From the NCBI RefSeq assembly GCF_001011115.1, contig NZ_CP008874.1, forward strand, positions 806,001-870,000: a stretch of 64,000 nucleotides of DNA, read 5' to 3'. Source of the DNA: Halanaeroarchaeum sulfurireducens (GTDB taxonomy: Archaea > Halobacteriota > Halobacteria > Halobacteriales > Halobacteriaceae). The notes below the pieces were generated by a model. It was not told the DNA's origin. It did no database searches and saw nothing but the letters and a program-made list of their open reading frames with translations. The translations under genes and the position numbers were made by a program. This document shows, piece after piece, positions 51,487-60,737 of the stretch; the first letter of the stretch is position 1; each line of letters opens with the position of its first letter.

Positions 51487-51510
51487 AGTTGACGTTTCGC
51501 TGCCAACGAC

Positions 51511-51518
51511 ATAATAGC
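51511..51518 (-). promoter_or_regulatory. TATA box of the E2-OsmC gene
   Basis: On the minus strand GCTATTAT lies about 28 bases before the ATG at 51486, so a leaderless transcript separate from the E1 operon is expected. Confidence 0.5.
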
Positions 51519-51570
51519 TCCCCCGACGTTGCGACCACGGCAGCTGTTCCGCTCCGTTTGCGCCCCGTCG

Positions 51571-52731
51571 TCACGGTCGGAGCGCCTCGAGCTCGTCGAC
51601 GTACCGGTAGTACAGCGCCCCGTGAAAAATGGGGCGGGCAGTCCGACGCATCGTGACGCTCTCGACCCGATCGTCTTCGACGTCGACCCCCACAGCGACC
51701 GTTCCTTTCGGATGGCCGATACGCACTTCGCCCGATCCCGGCCCGAGAATATCGTTGGGGAGCGTCCCGTCGAGTCGGGCCGCCGCGCCGAGACACATCG
51801 CACCCGTCATGGCGTAGGCGTGGTGTGGATGCTGGTTCGACATGATCCGTCCGGTGACGTCGATCGAGTCGGCCTCGACACGATCGTCGATGGAGCAGTC
51901 GTAGGACTGCGGTTCGGAGACGATCTGCAAGAATGGCACTTCCGGCGTCACGCTCGCGGCGTCGGCTGGATCCTCGACGAGCCCGAGGCGGCTGGCCGCG
52001 TGACCGCGCACGCGCTCGATCCTGGCCATCAGGTCGTCGTCGGCTTCGATCTCCGCGGGGAGTTCCGTTCCCGAAAGCCCGAGGTCGGCGGCTCTGACGA
52101 ACACGTTGAGGTTCGTGACGTCGACGATCGACACCTCGAACGAGTCGCCGTCCACGGTCAGCGTTTCCCGTCGGTCTCCAGTGGGAAAGGTACCGTCGGG
52201 ACCCGCGGGATCGAGGAATGCGGAGTCGATTCTGGCGCCCGATCCCGGTACACCGTCGATGGTGAAATCGCCGTACACGTCCGGCTCACCCGCCCGTACG
52301 GGAACGGTCTGCTCGACGCTCGTTCCGGTGTTGGTGTTGTAGAGCGTCATCGTCGTCGCCGGCTCCTCCGGGGTGACCAGTTCCTCTTCGAGCGCGTAGA
52401 CCCCGATCGCTGCGGTGAGATTGCCGCAGTTCGCGTCCCAGGCGGCCGAGGACTCCTCGATGGCGATCTGTCCGAACGTGTACTCGACGTCGACCCCCTC
52501 GCGGGTCGACGGCTCGACGATCATCGCCTTACTGGTGTGGGAATTTCCACCGCCGATGCCGTCGACCTGAATGGGATCCGGCGAGCCGAACACCTCGACG
52601 AGGAGCGCATCGCGAACCTCGCCGGCGGGCGGCAGGGCCGCCTCGCGGAAGAAGAGTCCGCGACTGGTGCCCCCGCGAATCAGGGTGCCCTCGACGTGAC
52701 CGATCAGGTCGTGGTCGGTGTCGGCTGTCAT
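51571..52731 (-). CDS. PrpF-family isomerase (2-methylaconitate/4-oxalomesaconate type)
   Basis: 386 residues. GTLIRGGTSRGLFF opens the family. IGGGNSHTSKAMIV carries the conserved Lys near 70 and AAWDANCGNLTAAIG the conserved Cys near 105. A second half, SNQHPHHAYAMTGAMCLGAA and RIGHPKGTVAVGV, completes the diaminopimelate-epimerase-like fold. PrpF isomerises 2-methylaconitate in the methylcitrate cycle; relatives act on oxalomesaconate. No prpB, prpC or prpD lies in the window, so the substrate is open. A tautomerase gene lies upstream on the same strand. Confidence 0.82.
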   Translation of the reverse strand: MTADTDHDLIGHVEGTLIRGGTSRGLFFREAALPPAGEVRDALLVEVFGSPDPIQVDGIGGGNSHTSKAMIVEPSTREGVDVEYTFGQIAIEESSAAWDANCGNLTAAIGVYALEEELVTPEEPATTMTLYNTNTGTSVEQTVPVRAGEPDVYGDFTIDGVPGSGARIDSAFLDPAGPDGTFPTGDRRETLTVDGDSFEVSIVDVTNLNVFVRAADLGLSGTELPAEIEADDDLMARIERVRGHAASRLGLVEDPADAASVTPEVPFLQIVSEPQSYDCSIDDRVEADSIDVTGRIMSNQHPHHAYAMTGAMCLGAAARLDGTLPNDILGPGSGEVRIGHPKGTVAVGVDVEDDRVESVTMRRTARPIFHGALYYRYVDELEALRP

Positions 52732-53010
52732 CGGTATACTGCACCTCCCGTATTCCGGCGACGTTCGGCGTTAGACCGGAAGACCGCCCGTTCGACGTGG
52801 GAGCCGACCGTTGCTCCGGCACCTCTCGAATCCTCACGATATATCGTTTTGTCCATGAACCGTATTCTGGATGGCGTGACCCAAAAGCGTTGGTGGGTCC
52901 CATGGTGACGGTTGTTCGAGACCCGAGCGGGCGCGGGAATTGCATCGACGTTTTTCGGCGTGTGCAAACGTCCACTGGTACTTCGCACTCCCGGACGCCG
53001 TCGATTTCGT

Positions 53011-53409
53011 CTAGTCGGCGCCCTCCTCGGCTTCGGTTTGATCCCAGTCGGCGAGGACGCGGTCGTACTCGTGGAACTCCTCGCCAGAATGCTGAGTGAG
53101 TGCCGCGTACATGTTCTCGGTAGGAATGTCGAAGCGGTCGTGGGCCTCGTCGAAGGCCGCGAGGACGAATCCCCGCTGCTGATCGAAGGAACGGCCTTGC
53201 CGAATATCCCCGTTGAGCATGAGGGCCGGCTCGCCGGGATCGAGGCGACCGAGGTAGTACCCGGAGTCCTCGTAGGTGCGGATGGTCACCGCGACGTGGC
53301 CCGTTCCGGTTTCCATGAAATCGGCGAAGTGTTCGGCGATGGCGTCGGCGTAGGCTGCCTTCTTTCCGGGATCGAGAGCGATCGTCACCTCGAACTGTAA
53401 GTGTGGCAT
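53011..53409 (-). CDS. Tautomerase/MIF-superfamily protein
   Basis: 132 residues from ATG 53409, so that the mature protein begins with Pro after Met removal (MPHLQFEVTIALDPGKK), the catalytic base of 4-oxalocrotonate tautomerase and MIF enzymes. TGTGHVAVTIRTYEDSGYYLGR and MLNGDIRQGRSFDQQ are the following strand and helix parts. The length corresponds to a fused pair of OCT-like units. The in-frame extension to 53541 would hide the Pro and is rejected. It sits before prpF on the same strand, 280 bases apart, and may act on a related unsaturated dicarboxylate; inference. Confidence 0.75.
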   Translation of the reverse strand: MPHLQFEVTIALDPGKKAAYADAIAEHFADFMETGTGHVAVTIRTYEDSGYYLGRLDPGEPALMLNGDIRQGRSFDQQRGFVLAAFDEAHDRFDIPTENMYAALTQHSGEEFHEYDRVLADWDQTEAEEGAD

Positions 53410-53917
53410 CGTCTCACACTGATCGTGGAGCCACATAATGGTACTCCCGGCCGATGGGTCTCTGTTCGGATGCGCTGATTTCCCGTCCAGCTTCGCTTTC
53501 AACCACGGTGTCGAGGATTCTTGAGATGCGCGGGAAAACATTTTGTTGAAGTGGTTGTTTTAGCATACTATCGTCTGAGGAGTATGTTCGTCGGAGGGGG
53601 AGAATGGGGAGAAGAAGTACATTCTTTGAGGGCGTGTCCTTCCTGTAATTTCTGCAGGAATACGTGATACCGCCGTAATCTTGAGGGGTAAGCGTCGATG
53701 GGGCAGAATGACGATGACACCCGGACCGGCTGCTACAACGCGTCAGTTGTGCCCACCGTCGACTTTGAGAACTGTTTCAACGATTGCGATTCTCTCGGGA
53801 TTTCGGCCGTCACGCGGTTCGTGATTTCACTTTTATCCAGGTATGGGCAATTGATAGTATACGAAAAAATTGCCAAAACTATCATAAACAGAGAATATAT
53901 ACAAAATCGGAAAGTCG
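53410..53917. other. Intergenic stretch, partly AT-rich, no gene supported
   Basis: About 510 bases. From 53820 to 53917 the sequence is very AT-rich and unlike either neighbour. A frame of 86 codons (53698-53958) overlaps the regulator's 3' end and looks random. The AT-rich edge coincides with the point where the TetR protein loses its family pattern, so a deletion or insertion junction is likely here. Confidence 0.5.
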
Positions 53918-54454
53918 TCACTCTGATTGCGGTAGAGGGGAAAGAGGAAAAGAAATAAAGGTAGCAACGACATCCGGATCGATCGAGGCGTCGAAGGTTC
54001 CATCCTCGATGCCGACCCGAAGTATCTCACGGAGCCGCTTTCGTATTCGCTCGTCACTCTCGCGGAAAACGACGACGTAATCCGGGTTCTGGACCGCCTG
54101 TGCCCGTAATTGAACGAAGACCCTCGCCATGTTATCAGTGGGGCTCGAGTGAGATGAAGACTCTCGCGGAACGAACAGGTCGAGAAACGCATTCAAACGA
54201 TCATCAGGATCGCCCACGGCAGCGACATCAGTGAACGTCTGGAACCGATCCTGAAGGAACCGTAAAAAGTCGAGCAGAAGATCGTCTTTGCCGTCGTAGT
54301 GGTGATATAAAAGCGACTTGCTCTTGGAGAACTCATCCGCGATATTTTGCATTGAGAGATCAGCGTATCCGTGTTCGTCGATGGCAGCGTACGTCGCTTT
54401 CAGAATTTCTAACCGTGTATCGCCGTCCGGGTCGACGGGGAACGGATCGTCCAT
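53918..54454 (-). CDS. TetR/AcrR-family regulator, C-terminus shortened
   Basis: 178 residues. The DNA-binding part is DTRLEILKATYAAIDEHGY, LSMQNIADEFSKSKSLLYHHY and DGKDDLLLDFL, a complete TetR N-terminal domain. The ligand domain follows to about residue 167 (DPDVVATFISF). The last residues, PLSPLPQSE, do not look like a family end; another 20-30 residues with a dimer helix would be expected. The downstream DNA is AT-rich and foreign, so the gene seems to have lost its end. The regulated efflux or catabolic gene is not next to it. Function as a repressor may be kept or lost. Confidence 0.75.
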   Translation of the reverse strand: MDDPFPVDPDGDTRLEILKATYAAIDEHGYADLSMQNIADEFSKSKSLLYHHYDGKDDLLLDFLRFLQDRFQTFTDVAAVGDPDDRLNAFLDLFVPRESSSHSSPTDNMARVFVQLRAQAVQNPDYVVVFRESDERIRKRLREILRVGIEDGTFDASIDPDVVATFISFPLSPLPQSE

Positions 54455-54630
54455 CTTATAATTACTACGAAGTCACGCGGCAGAAAAATCTCGAAGGCGA
54501 CTGTCTTGGATTACGGTTCGCACTCTCCAGGTGAAACGTCGTGTGTATCGAGGCGTTCCTCGAATCATCGAATCGAAAACCCACCGCACCGTGTTCGGTG
54601 ACGTGTGGCGTCCGTACTCGGACCCCGTGT

Positions 54631-56049
54631 TCACGATCCGGCGGGAAGTTCGACGGTCACCACAGTCCCACGGGGTTCGTTCTCCGAAATGTGGATGGTC
54701 CCCTTGTTTCGAAGAACGAGCCAGTTCGCCAACCAGAGACCGATACCACTTCCATGCTCCAGGGGAGTTTCTTCGCCGCTTTCCAACACGGTCTTCTCGG
54801 TCTCGGGGATTCCGGGTCCATTATCACGGATCTCGATACGGACTACCGAGTCCCCGATTTGTTCGGTCGTGATCGTGACCGCTGGATCCTCGCTATCGTT
54901 GTGTGTGATGGCGTTCTCGAGGAGTTCCTTCACGGTCATTTTGATAGCGGCGGGATAGCCATAGGCATCCACCCTATCAGCGTGTATCCGGATGTCCGCG
55001 TCGGGATACTCCGTCCGGTACGCCGATCCAATCTCGGTTAGCATCTGTTTCAAATCCGTGTGTCGTCTGGTTCCGATCGTCTCTATGACCGATCCGAACC
55101 GTCGCGTTTTCTCTGCGAGCGAGAGCAAATCGCAGAGGGTCGTTCTGATTTTCGCGAAATGGGTCTTGATCGATTGCGCCCTTTTTTCTGCGGCGGACGA
55201 GTGGATATCGGAGAGTTGCTCGTCGATCATTTGGGATCGGCCGACCACGTTATTGAGATCGTTTCGGAGGTTGTGCCGGAGGACTCGATTGAGGACCTTG
55301 AGCCGTTGCTCTCGTTCGCGGAGATGAGTGACGTCACGCATTACGCCCCGCATCTTCAGCCCGTCCGGTTCCTCGGCACATTCGCCGAGAATTTCGGCCC
55401 AGATCTGGTTGCCCTCCCGTGTCACGAGGCGGACGGTCTGATCGAACGGACGCTCGTTTTCCAAACACTGCTCGATGGCCCGGTCGATGTCCTGGCGATG
55501 ATCTGCATCGACCATCTCTATCGCCGCTTCCAGCGTGAATTCGCCATCGTTCGATAAACCCAACACGTGATTGAGGCCGTCGGTGAATTCTATCGCATCG
55601 GATTCGACATTCCATACCCATCCGCCCATGTTCCCGAGTTCCTCGGTCCGGCGAAGATTCTCCCGTTTGTTCTGCAGTTCCCGCTCCCGTCGCTTTCGCT
55701 CGGTAATGTCCCTGAATATCGAAAGCGAGGCAGGACCACCTTCGATCTGGATCCTCGACACGGATAGCTCCACGGGGAGCGTCGATCCCCCGTTGGTCGT
55801 GAGCGCTACCTCGTACGTCTCTGGGGGGTCCTCGCCAGCCATCCGCGCAGTATGCAGCTCGCGGATCTGATCGACGTGTTCCGATGCAATGAGAAAGTCC
55901 GAGGGTTGACCGACGATCTCCGCTTTGTCATAGCCTGCCATCTCTGCGAAACTATCGTTGGCGTAGATGATCTCGCAGTCCTGGACGATTCGGATCCCGT
56001 CCCGCGTCTGGTCCAGGATGTGCTTTGGCAGTTGTTCTGTGGTCAACAT
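54631..56049 (-). CDS. Soluble PAS-PAS histidine kinase
   Basis: 472 residues from ATG 56049; ATG 56085 would add 12. First PAS about 10-120 (DGIRIVQDCEIIYANDSFAEMAGY). Second PAS about 140-250 (GGWVWNVESDAIEFTDGL). H-box NRVLRHNLRNDLNNV, N-box VKELLENAITHN, and G-boxes RDNGPGIP and GSGIGLWL. There are no membrane spans, so it is cytoplasmic and senses a soluble or redox signal through the PAS pair. No receiver gene lies next to it. AAATCTATTTG on the minus strand near 56098-56108 is the best promoter candidate and favours the shorter start. Confidence 0.87.
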   Translation of the reverse strand: MLTTEQLPKHILDQTRDGIRIVQDCEIIYANDSFAEMAGYDKAEIVGQPSDFLIASEHVDQIRELHTARMAGEDPPETYEVALTTNGGSTLPVELSVSRIQIEGGPASLSIFRDITERKRRERELQNKRENLRRTEELGNMGGWVWNVESDAIEFTDGLNHVLGLSNDGEFTLEAAIEMVDADHRQDIDRAIEQCLENERPFDQTVRLVTREGNQIWAEILGECAEEPDGLKMRGVMRDVTHLREREQRLKVLNRVLRHNLRNDLNNVVGRSQMIDEQLSDIHSSAAEKRAQSIKTHFAKIRTTLCDLLSLAEKTRRFGSVIETIGTRRHTDLKQMLTEIGSAYRTEYPDADIRIHADRVDAYGYPAAIKMTVKELLENAITHNDSEDPAVTITTEQIGDSVVRIEIRDNGPGIPETEKTVLESGEETPLEHGSGIGLWLANWLVLRNKGTIHISENEPRGTVVTVELPAGS

Positions 56050-56389
56050 CGATTGGTTCTCGTCGACTCGTGCGTTCAGGTTCAAAAAGAACGGGCAAAT
56101 AGATTTGGGTGTAACAGTTCGATCGGGAGTTGTCGTTGGGACGATGTCTCCGTTCGCCCCGACGCAGGCACCGATTCAGTCCCAGACCCCTGACCTGTGG
56201 CCCCAGGCAACTACGTTCGACAACGCCATCACCCAGTTCGCGCTCAGTCCCGGCCCGGGGAACGCGGTTTGTGGGGAGGGGTGGACCCCAGATTCGGATT
56301 CCTCTAATCGACGACGTACAGTCGAGATTCGAACTCTCGTGGTCGGTCACCAAAGTAGCCTTAAGCATCTGGACGATTACTTCGATAGC
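56050..56389. promoter_or_regulatory. Divergent promoter region between histidine kinase and sugar nucleotidyltransferase
   Basis: About 340 bases. Leftward promoter near 56098-56108. Rightward TATA-like CCTTAAGC at 56359-56366, 28 bases before the ATG at 56390, predicts a leaderless transcript. The rest is ordinary GC-rich spacer with no frame supported. Confidence 0.4.
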
Positions 56390-57556
56390 ATGAAGGCCGT
56401 CATTCTCGCTGCCGGCGCCGGCGAGCGTCTGGAGCCCGTGACCAGCGTTCGACCGAAGCCGATGGCTCCGGTGGCGAATAAACCGCTGCTCGCACACGTC
56501 GTCGAGGCCACGGTCGACGCGGGATTCGAGGAGATCGTGCTCGTGGTCGGGTACAAACGCGAGCGGATCCAGAATTTCTTCGGGGATGGCGACGACTGGG
56601 GTGCCTCCATCGAGTACGCGTTCCAGGATCCGCGGCTCGGTACCGGTGACGCCGTTTTGCAGGCCCGCGACGCGATCGAGGATGACTTCGTCGTGATGAA
56701 CGGCGACCGCATCTTCGAGAGCGAACTGCTCCAGGAGGTGCGCGATCTTCGAAACCGGACCGGCGAGACGCTCATGGCCGTAACGTACGTCGACGAACCC
56801 GAGCTATACGGCGTCGTGGAAACCGACGCCGACAACCGCGTGCGAGAGATTACGGAAAAGCCGCCGGCGCACGCCATCGATACGGATCTGATCAATGCGG
56901 GCGTGTACTCGTTCGGTCCGGATATCTTCCAGGCCATCGAGGAGACGTCGTCGCCCGGCGAACTGGCGTTGACGGACGTCCTGAATCGGTACGGAGAGTC
57001 CCATCCGGTCCGGGCGGTCACATACGACGGCACCTGGCTGGACGTCTCGCGACCGTGGGATCTCTTGCCCGTCAACGAGGCGCTACTCGGTGAAGACGAG
57101 TCGCCCTCCGCCGAAACGGCCGAGGTTCACCCCGAAGCAGTCGTCCATGACCGGACGGCCCTCGGCGACGACGTTCGCATCCACGCGAACGCGACGATCC
57201 AGCAGGGGGTTTCGATCGGGGATAACGTCCACGTCGGGCCGAACGTCACCATTCAGAACGCCATCGTCATGGCTGATACGACGATCGAAGCCGGGTCTGT
57301 CATTCGTGACGCGATCATCGCCGAAAACGTGGATATCGGCCCGAACGTGACGATCCCCGGTGGGAAGACCACCGTGTGTCTTCACGATACGATCCACGAA
57401 GACGTTCGACTTGGGGCCGTCATCGGGGACAACGTCTCGATCGGCGGAGCCGTCTCAATCGCATCTGGCGGGCAAATCGGCACGGGAAGTAGAGTTTCGA
57501 TGGGTTCTTTTGTCGCTGAATCGATCGGTCCAGAGACGCTGGTGACCCAGGGGTAA
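56390..57556 (+). CDS. Sugar-1-phosphate nucleotidylyltransferase with left-handed beta-helix
   Basis: 388 residues from ATG 56390. MKAVILAAGAGERLEPVTS and RPKPMAPVANKPLL are the nucleotide-binding loop and Lys of the nucleotidyltransferase fold, and FVVMNGDRIFES carries the metal Asp. From about 250 a run of hexapeptide repeats (IGDNVHVGPNVTIQNAIVM and so on) forms a left-handed beta-helix, as in GlmU. It could be a UDP-GlcNAc or glucose-1-phosphate thymidylyl/uridylyl enzyme. It lies 4 bases before glmS. A paralogue follows at 59547, so one of the two may serve another sugar. Confidence 0.85.
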   Translation: MKAVILAAGAGERLEPVTSVRPKPMAPVANKPLLAHVVEATVDAGFEEIVLVVGYKRERIQNFFGDGDDWGASIEYAFQDPRLGTGDAVLQARDAIEDDFVVMNGDRIFESELLQEVRDLRNRTGETLMAVTYVDEPELYGVVETDADNRVREITEKPPAHAIDTDLINAGVYSFGPDIFQAIEETSSPGELALTDVLNRYGESHPVRAVTYDGTWLDVSRPWDLLPVNEALLGEDESPSAETAEVHPEAVVHDRTALGDDVRIHANATIQQGVSIGDNVHVGPNVTIQNAIVMADTTIEAGSVIRDAIIAENVDIGPNVTIPGGKTTVCLHDTIHEDVRLGAVIGDNVSIGGAVSIASGGQIGTGSRVSMGSFVAESIGPETLVTQG

Positions 57557-57560
57557 TGAC

Positions 57561-59363
57561 ATGTGTGGCATAACCGGATACGTTGGCGGGAGGGACGGCC
57601 TACCAATACTCGCGGCGTCGCTGAAAAATCTGGAGTACCGGGGGTATGACTCCGCCGGCATCGCCATCGCGAACGCCGGAGTGGAGGTGTACAAACAGGA
57701 GGGTGAGATCGACGACCTCGATTTGCCAGCAGCGAGCGATGCGACACTGGGTATCGGGCATACCCGGTGGTCGACACACGGCGAGCCCAACGACGCGAAC
57801 GCACACCCGCACACGGACTGCAGTGGCGACATCGCGGTCGTGCACAACGGTATCATCGACAACTACGAGACGCTGAAAGCCGATCTGATGGATCGCCACG
57901 AATTCACCAGCGAAACGGATACGGAGGTCGTGGCACACTTACTCGAGGACGAACTGGACGCGTCGACACATCTCAGAGCGGCCCTCGAGGCGGTCGTCGC
58001 ACAACTGGAGGGCAGTTTCGCCCTCGCCGCCATCACGGCCGACGAGGAGGGCATCGTCGCCGCCCGTCAGGATAGCCCGCTCGTCGTCGGGAGAAGCGAC
58101 GGCGAGACGTTCCTGGCCAGCGATGTCCCCGCGTTCATCGAACACACCCGTGACGTCGTCTATCTCGATGACGGAGACATCGCGTGGCTGACCGACGAAA
58201 CGGTCTCCATCTGGAACGACGGGGAGCCGGTCCAGCGGGATACCGATCACGTGGACTGGGAGGCCGACGCCGCGGAGAAAGGCGGGTACGAGCACTACAT
58301 GCTCAAAGAAATCCACGAACAGCCCCAGGCGCTCCGGCAGGCCCTCTCTGGGCGCGTCGACGAGGTCGCGGGCGAAGTCTCCATCGAGCACTCCCTCTCT
58401 GCGGAGTATCTCAACTCCCTCGACGAGATCCAGTTCGTCGCCGCCGGCACCTCCTACCACGCTGGGGTGTTCGCATCCCGGTTGTTCGAGTCGCTGGCGG
58501 ACGTTCGGGTCACCACGCACGTCGCGAGCGAGTACGAGTTCACCGGCGGCCGCGATCCCTGGCGGACGCTGACCATCGCCGTCACCCAGAGCGGGGAGAC
58601 CGCGGACACGCTCTCGGCGATCCGCGCGGCGAAATCGGGCGGCGCGAAGACGCTCGCCGTGACGAATACGGTCGGTAGCACGGTCACCCGCGAAACCGAC
58701 GACACGATCCTGATTCAGGCCGGCCCCGAGATCGGGGTGGCAGCGACGAAGACGTTCGTTTCGCAAGTGGCGACCCTGACGATGCTCGCCGTCCAGTTCG
58801 GTCGAACCCGCAACGCGCTCGGGCGCAGCGAGGCGCGTGACCTCCTCGAGAACGTCCGTGGGTTGCCGGGCGCCATTCAGCGCGTGCTGGACCGGGAGGA
58901 CACCATCGCGACTCAGGCCGTCGAGTACGCGGACAGCGAGGCCTTTTTCTTCATCGGGCGGCACCTCGGCCACGCCGTCGCACTGGAGGCCGCGTTGAAA
59001 CTCAAGGAGATCTCCTACGACCACGCCGAGGGGTTCGCGGCGGGCGAGTTGAAACACGGGCCACTGGCGCTCGTCACCGATGAGGCAACGGTTCTCTCGG
59101 TCCTGACCGAGGGCGCCCGACCCGAAGAGACCGTTCACAACGTAAAGGAGGTGGATTCGCGCCGCGCGAATACCATCGGCGTCACCTCCCAGGGGAACTT
59201 CGAGAACGTTCTCGATGCGGCCTTCGAGATCCCATCGCTGGGCCGCATGGAGCCACTCGTCGCGAACGTGTATTTCCAGTTGTTTGCCTACCACGTTGCT
59301 GATCACAAGGGCCGCCCGATCGACAAACCGCGGAATCTGGCGAAATCCGTCACCGTGCAGTGA
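57561..59363 (+). CDS. glmS: Glutamine:fructose-6-phosphate aminotransferase (GlmS)
   Basis: 600 residues, normal length. Cys2 in MCGITGYVGGRDG is the glutaminase nucleophile after Met removal. IGHTRWSTHGEPNDANAHPH binds glutamine. Two SIS domains follow: FVAAGTSYHAGVFASRLFE and FFFIGRHLGHAVALEAALKL. The C-terminal NLAKSVTVQ tail is the ammonia-channel end. It makes glucosamine-6-phosphate, the first step to UDP-GlcNAc. The mutase (GlmM) needed next is not in the window. Cluster with two GlmU-like enzymes. Confidence 0.96.
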   Translation: MCGITGYVGGRDGLPILAASLKNLEYRGYDSAGIAIANAGVEVYKQEGEIDDLDLPAASDATLGIGHTRWSTHGEPNDANAHPHTDCSGDIAVVHNGIIDNYETLKADLMDRHEFTSETDTEVVAHLLEDELDASTHLRAALEAVVAQLEGSFALAAITADEEGIVAARQDSPLVVGRSDGETFLASDVPAFIEHTRDVVYLDDGDIAWLTDETVSIWNDGEPVQRDTDHVDWEADAAEKGGYEHYMLKEIHEQPQALRQALSGRVDEVAGEVSIEHSLSAEYLNSLDEIQFVAAGTSYHAGVFASRLFESLADVRVTTHVASEYEFTGGRDPWRTLTIAVTQSGETADTLSAIRAAKSGGAKTLAVTNTVGSTVTRETDDTILIQAGPEIGVAATKTFVSQVATLTMLAVQFGRTRNALGRSEARDLLENVRGLPGAIQRVLDREDTIATQAVEYADSEAFFFIGRHLGHAVALEAALKLKEISYDHAEGFAAGELKHGPLALVTDEATVLSVLTEGARPEETVHNVKEVDSRRANTIGVTSQGNFENVLDAAFEIPSLGRMEPLVANVYFQLFAYHVADHKGRPIDKPRNLAKSVTVQ

Positions 59364-59515
59364 CGGGATACGAGCGAAAGACGACTCACACCCTCGCGGA
59401 ACTGGTAGCTGAGTCCCGCATTAGGAACGGGCAGGAGAGATACCGGTCAGGAGTGTGAACTGACGGACTCGGCGTCTCTCGATGGGTGATGCTGAGACGA
59501 CTTCTCGATCCCAAT

Positions 59516-59524
59516 CCATATGTT
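59516..59524 (+). promoter_or_regulatory. TATA box of glmU
   Basis: CCATATGTT lies about 27 bases before the ATG at 59547, so glmU has its own promoter and a leaderless start; this also argues against the in-frame ATG at 59520. Confidence 0.5.
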
Positions 59525-59546
59525 TGCACCCGTCAATGCCCTGAAC

Positions 59547-60737
59547 ATGAAAACAGTACTCCTGGCGGCCGGCGAGGGGACGCGAATGCGTCCGCTGACG
59601 GCCACGCGTCCGAAGCCCATGCTCCCGGTTGCCGATCGACCCCTGCTCGGGCACGTCGCCCGCGCGGCCGTGGCGGCTGGCGCGTCGGAGCTGATCGTCG
59701 TCGTCGGCTACGAGGCCGACGTGGTCCGATCGCACTTCGGCGAGAACATCGAGGACGTCCCGATCACGTACGTCGAGCAGTCGGTCCAGCGCGGGACGGC
59801 ACACGCGCTCGCGCAGGCCGCGCCCCATCTCGACGACGAGCCGTTTGTCGTGTTGAACGGTGACGCACTCTACGATCGAGCGACTCTGGCGGACCTCTAC
59901 CAGCAGAACGCAGCCGTCGGCTCGTACACCGTCGCGAACCCCAGCGCCTACGGCGTGCTCGACGTCGATGACGGAGTGGTGACCGACGTGGAAGAAAAGC
60001 CCATTTCGCCGGCCTCGAACCTGGTGAATACCGGCGCGTACGTCTTCCCCGGGGAGGCGACGGAGTATCTCGACGTCGCAGAGAGTTCCAGGGGCGAACG
60101 CGAGATTACCGACGTCCTGGATCGGGTCATCGAGCGCTTCGAGGTGACATCGGTCGAGTTCGACCGCTGGCTCGACGTCGGCCGGCCGTGGGAGCTGCTC
60201 GAAGCCAACGAGTGGAAAATCGACGACCTCGATCGCTCACTCGACGGGGAGGTGGCCGACGGCGCGACCGTCACCGGCGACGTGGTCGTCGAGGAGGGGG
60301 CAACCCTCGAGCCGGGCGTCGTCATCGAGGGACCGGCGTACGTTCGCTCAGGTGCGTCCATCGGCCCGAACGCGTACGTGCGCGGGTCCACCTACATCGG
60401 TCCTGACGTGCACATCGGCCATTCCGTCGAGGTGAAAAACAGCGTTCTGTTCGAGGGGGCGTCCGCCGGTCATCTCGCGTACGTCGGCGATAGCATTCTC
60501 GGTGCGGACGTGAACTTCGGCGCCGGGACGATCACTGCGAACCTGCGCCACGACGGGGAACCGGTGACGATGCGGGTGAAAGGCGAGACGGTCTCGACGG
60601 ACCGACGGAAATTCGGGGTGGTCTGCGGGGACGGGGCGAAAACGGGGATCAACACGAGTCTGAACGCCGGTGTCACGCTGGGCGCGGGCGCGGCGACGGG
60701 CCCTGGCGAGGAGTTGCTGTCCGATCGGAGGAGCTAG
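59547..60737 (+). CDS. glmU: GlmU-like bifunctional GlcNAc-1-P uridylyl/acetyltransferase
   Basis: 396 residues from ATG 59547. MKTVLLAAGEGTRMRPLTA and RPKPMLPVADRPLLGH form the pyrophosphorylase loop, FVVLNGDALYDR the metal site. The C-terminal beta-helix includes GPNAYVRGSTYIGPDVHIGH and then YVGDSILGADVNFGAGT, a signature of the acetyltransferase half. KTGINTSLNAGVTLGAGA is near the end. It should make UDP-GlcNAc for surface glycans. Its stop overlaps the convergent VanZ-like gene by 4 bases. Confidence 0.9.
   Translation: MKTVLLAAGEGTRMRPLTATRPKPMLPVADRPLLGHVARAAVAAGASELIVVVGYEADVVRSHFGENIEDVPITYVEQSVQRGTAHALAQAAPHLDDEPFVVLNGDALYDRATLADLYQQNAAVGSYTVANPSAYGVLDVDDGVVTDVEEKPISPASNLVNTGAYVFPGEATEYLDVAESSRGEREITDVLDRVIERFEVTSVEFDRWLDVGRPWELLEANEWKIDDLDRSLDGEVADGATVTGDVVVEEGATLEPGVVIEGPAYVRSGASIGPNAYVRGSTYIGPDVHIGHSVEVKNSVLFEGASAGHLAYVGDSILGADVNFGAGTITANLRHDGEPVTMRVKGETVSTDRRKFGVVCGDGAKTGINTSLNAGVTLGAGAATGPGEELLSDRRS

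Noticed and set aside
53698-53958. 86-codon plus-strand frame
   Set aside because: Overlaps the TetR gene end, non-acidic and without family; the stretch is AT-rich spacer.
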